Assembly: GCA_023460955.1 (NCBI GenBank)
Contig: JAEWOH010000045.1
Location: forward strand, 1 to 6,007
Length of the DNA: 6,007 bases
Reading direction: 5' to 3'
Source: Bacillota bacterium
GTDB taxonomy: Bacteria > Bacillota > Clostridia > Acetivibrionales > DSM-1351
The position numbers and the translations under genes are program-made. Below are positions 4,596-6,007 of this stretch, one piece after another. The first letter of the stretch is position 1. Each line of letters opens with the position of its first letter. Under the pieces are notes generated by a model. It was given only the letters and a program-made list of their open reading frames with translations. It was not told the origin of the DNA and ran no database searches.

Positions 4596-5423
4596 TCATT
4601 CATTGTCTAAAGAACTTGCTAACCCTGCCTTTAACCTATCTTTTTTTACTTTTTCGTCCAGCTTATCAAAAAATATCATTTTTTGTTGAAGTGTAAGTTC
4701 TCTTTTCGCATTGATAGCATTCAATATAGAAGATATTTCTATTTCACTAGCAGAGTAAAGTTTCTCTACCTCCTTTTTAATCTTCTGGATTGAACTAGAA
4801 TCTGAAATACTGAAAATATTTTCCATAATAAATAATGACTCAACAATTAAATCCTGGATCCTTGCTTTGTCTTTCGAAAGGCTATCAATTTCAGCTTGTT
4901 GTAAAGAAACTGAAGCCTTCAAATTTTCTAATTCGTCGGACAGTGCATTTTTAATTGATTCTAGTTCTTCAGTTTTTAATTCTTCGCGCCTCCCTCGCTC
5001 AATTTGCTCTTGTATGTCAGCATCACTTTTTGCTTTTGCTAAATCTTCAGCTCTATCAGCTTTTACTTTTAAAGTTGACAGGTCTATTGCTTCTTGAAAA
5101 TCTCTCTCTTTGATTTTGAATGTGTTGGCACTATATCTATCATCAGCCCACTTATGCGCCTGAGAAAGGAGCCACTGTGCATATGGCGAGATTATAGCCA
5201 AAATACTGCCAGAAAGGATGGGGGCAATCATGTAATGCAGATAGAAATACTCCTGCGAAAGGATATAATCGATTCTGAACTTTACAGGCGCATCACTCAT
5301 GAACAACATCGCTAAGTTAGGCCAATTGAACCACATCCACGCCAGAAGAATAAATCCCCACAAAGGATTTTTGAGCCTTTGCTCCAGCGCTTGTTTAACT
5401 GAGTCTGTAAGACCTTCATTCAT
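4596..5423 (-). CDS. Membrane-anchored coiled-coil protein, unknown function
   Basis: I choose ATG 5423 (275 residues) because AAGAGG lies seven bases upstream and the protein then opens with the compact MNEGLTDSVKQALEQRLKNP. A GTG at 5495 with AAGGTGA upstream would add 24 residues and cannot be excluded. Residues 19-42 (NPLWGFILLAWMWFNW onward) and about 59-86 (YFYLHYMIAPILSGSILAII onward) are two strong membrane helices, the first very Trp-rich. From about residue 95 to 190 the chain is a highly charged Glu/Lys/Ala helix with heptad character (EQIERGRREELKTEELESIK), and the last 85 residues are helical with Leu/Ile/Lys repeats. It should be an inner-membrane protein with a long cytoplasmic coiled coil. 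I do not recognise the family. Similar layouts occur in phage-defence components such as ZorA, but nothing specific links it to them. The gene is AT-rich and sits in accessory DNA. Confidence 0.75.
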   Translation of the reverse strand: MNEGLTDSVKQALEQRLKNPLWGFILLAWMWFNWPNLAMLFMSDAPVKFRIDYILSQEYFYLHYMIAPILSGSILAIISPYAQWLLSQAHKWADDRYSANTFKIKERDFQEAIDLSTLKVKADRAEDLAKAKSDADIQEQIERGRREELKTEELESIKNALSDELENLKASVSLQQAEIDSLSKDKARIQDLIVESLFIMENIFSISDSSSIQKIKKEVEKLYSASEIEISSILNAINAKRELTLQQKMIFFDKLDEKVKKDRLKAGLASSLDNE

Positions 5424-5453
5424 CTTGACGCCTCTTAACCTATCTTTATTCTT

Positions 5454-5480
5454 ATCATAATCGTTCAAAACATTTTTCAA
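5454..5480 (-). promoter_or_regulatory. Weak candidate promoter for the coiled-coil gene
   Basis: On the minus strand TTGAAA (5480-5475) and TATGAT (5459-5454) are good hexamers (5/6 each), but the spacer is only 15 bases. If used, transcription would begin about 25 bases before ATG 5423, which would rule out the GTG start at 5495. Confidence 0.3.
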
Positions 5481-5580
5481 AACAAGAACTAACACAATGA
5501 ATAATCACCTTCGGCGAGCCTTATCATGAGAAAGTGACCAATCGATTGATAAAAATAAATACGGGGAGATGAGGAAGAGA

Positions 5581-5882
5581 TTAAGCTGCTTCAATGATAT
5601 GAGATAAAGCTATCATTCGGACTCGTTCTTGTGTGTAACCCGCAAGGCGGTACTCCCGAACCAACGAGTAACCAACCTCATCAAGACGAGCAAGAGCCTT
5701 ACCAGACAGCTTAACAATTACGTTGTTTGAGTTATCCCCACCTTCTGAATGGAAAGGGGCGACGGCTGCTGTAGCGGTTACACGTGCAATCTTTGGCTTA
5801 GGCATTGGTGGCTGTCTACGTGTCTTTGAACAGTTCAGACAACTACCCGATGAGATATAGCGAACAGTTGAGCCACAATGCA
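5581..5882 (-). pseudogene. Small zinc-ribbon phage-type protein gene, 5' end cut off by an IS3-family element
   Basis: The minus-strand frame is open to an ATG at 5919, but the first 12 codons (MTLRCLLNPWRF) are the antisense of the insertion sequence end, so the original gene starts at or beyond 5882 and has lost its beginning. What remains is about 100 residues: HCGSTVRYISSGSCLNC at the junction, a basic linker (SKTRRQPPMPKPKIAR), and a C-terminal helical part (NVIVKLSGKALARLDEVGYS onward) ending in HIIEAA at TAA 5581. The Cys pattern is the second to fourth ligands of a CxxC...CxxC zinc ribbon common in small phage proteins. The first Cys would have been encoded at or just upstream of the insertion point. 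The remnant may still be translated from ATG 5919 or from Met39 (5805), but neither has a clear ribosome site. Function unknown; nucleic-acid binding is plausible. Confidence 0.6.
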
Positions 5883-6007
5883 TGAATCGCCACGGGTTTA
5901 ACAGACACCTCAGAGTCATTTAAGATGGCTTAAAGAGAGGTGCCCATGAGCGGTAAGCGTTATCCCGAAGAGTTTAAAACTGAAGCAGTCAAACAGGTTG
6001 TTGATCG
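5883..6007 (+). mobile_element. Left end of an IS3-family insertion sequence (continues beyond window)
   Basis: The element probably begins at 5883 with TGAATCGCCACGGGTTT, which has the 5'-TG end and CGCC.CGGG pattern of IS3-family terminal repeats, followed by CAGACACCT as in several members. It lies 64 bases before an IS3-type orfA. The exact boundary is inferred from this pattern, since the right end and target duplication are not visible. The insertion truncates the zinc-ribbon gene on its left. Confidence 0.6.
5947..6007 (+). CDS. IS3-family transposase OrfA, N-terminal 20 residues (partial)
   Basis: ATG 5947 is preceded by an AGAGGTG ribosome site. The visible product, MSGKRYPEEFKTEAVKQVVD, matches the start of IS3-family OrfA proteins, where the 'RY..EFK.EAV..V' pattern opens the helix-turn-helix that binds the terminal repeats. 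In this family OrfA is joined to the DDE catalytic OrfB by programmed -1 frameshifting, so OrfB should follow outside the window. I cannot name the exact insertion sequence. Confidence 0.8.

Noticed and set aside
4867..5315. Two plus-strand ORFs, Ser- and Phe-rich
   Set aside because: They are the antisense shadow of the coiled-coil gene; Ser/Phe/Leu richness is what the complement of Glu/Lys/Ala codons gives.
5539..5548. Palindrome CAATCGATTG between the two rightmost minus-strand genes
   Set aside because: It is a ten-base dyad with no aligned promoter and no second copy in the window; too little to call an operator.

Overview
The window looks like the right-hand end of an integrated phage-type element in an enterobacterium, most probably Escherichia coli or Shigella. 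The main clue is position 3922-3938, which matches from memory the last 17 bases of the E. coli thrW threonine tRNA, a known integration site for P22, SfV and CP4-6. The rest of the tRNA is absent, so this reads as the distal copy of the attachment site, with the element lying to its left. The gene families (AlpA, GrlR, Rap1a/Tai, an IS3-family insertion sequence) and the codon use fit the same host range. No database search was possible; all family names come from recognising motifs.

Layout from left to right. (1) 1-1363, plus strand: the C-terminal third or so of a large phage virion/ejection-type protein, followed at once by a small secreted Rap1a/Tai-like protein. (2) 1424-2043, minus strand: a self-contained cassette of two small membrane proteins with its own promoter, two overlapping palindromes at the start site and a terminator. 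It has the form of a prophage 'moron', a gene unit expressed in the lysogen. (3) 2044-3280: a regulatory region with an AlpA-type regulator, a striking array of three palindromes at about 43-44 bp spacing, a small ORF containing a run of nine C, and a divergent GrlR-family gene ending in a strong terminator. (4) 3281-3938: a repeat-rich end holding a 21-bp-periodic GTTGGTTCA array, a second AlpA-like gene broken by one in-frame stop codon, GGGGGTAT repeats that could be integrase arm sites, and the thrW-like core.

(5) 3939-6007: AT-rich accessory DNA beyond the attachment site. About 650 bp holds only ORF remnants. It is followed on the minus strand by a membrane-anchored coiled-coil protein of unknown function and by a small zinc-ribbon protein gene whose beginning has been cut off by an IS3-family element. 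The left end and first codons of that element's orfA close the window.

How it may work together (inference): the late operon ends at about 1363, and the membrane cassette is transcribed against it from its own repressible-looking promoter. The AlpA and GrlR genes and the palindrome array probably form a local control circuit near the element's end, where excision factors often lie. The integrase is not in the window and would be expected at the other end, next to the intact tRNA. The DNA to the right may be a second element or strain-specific chromosome.
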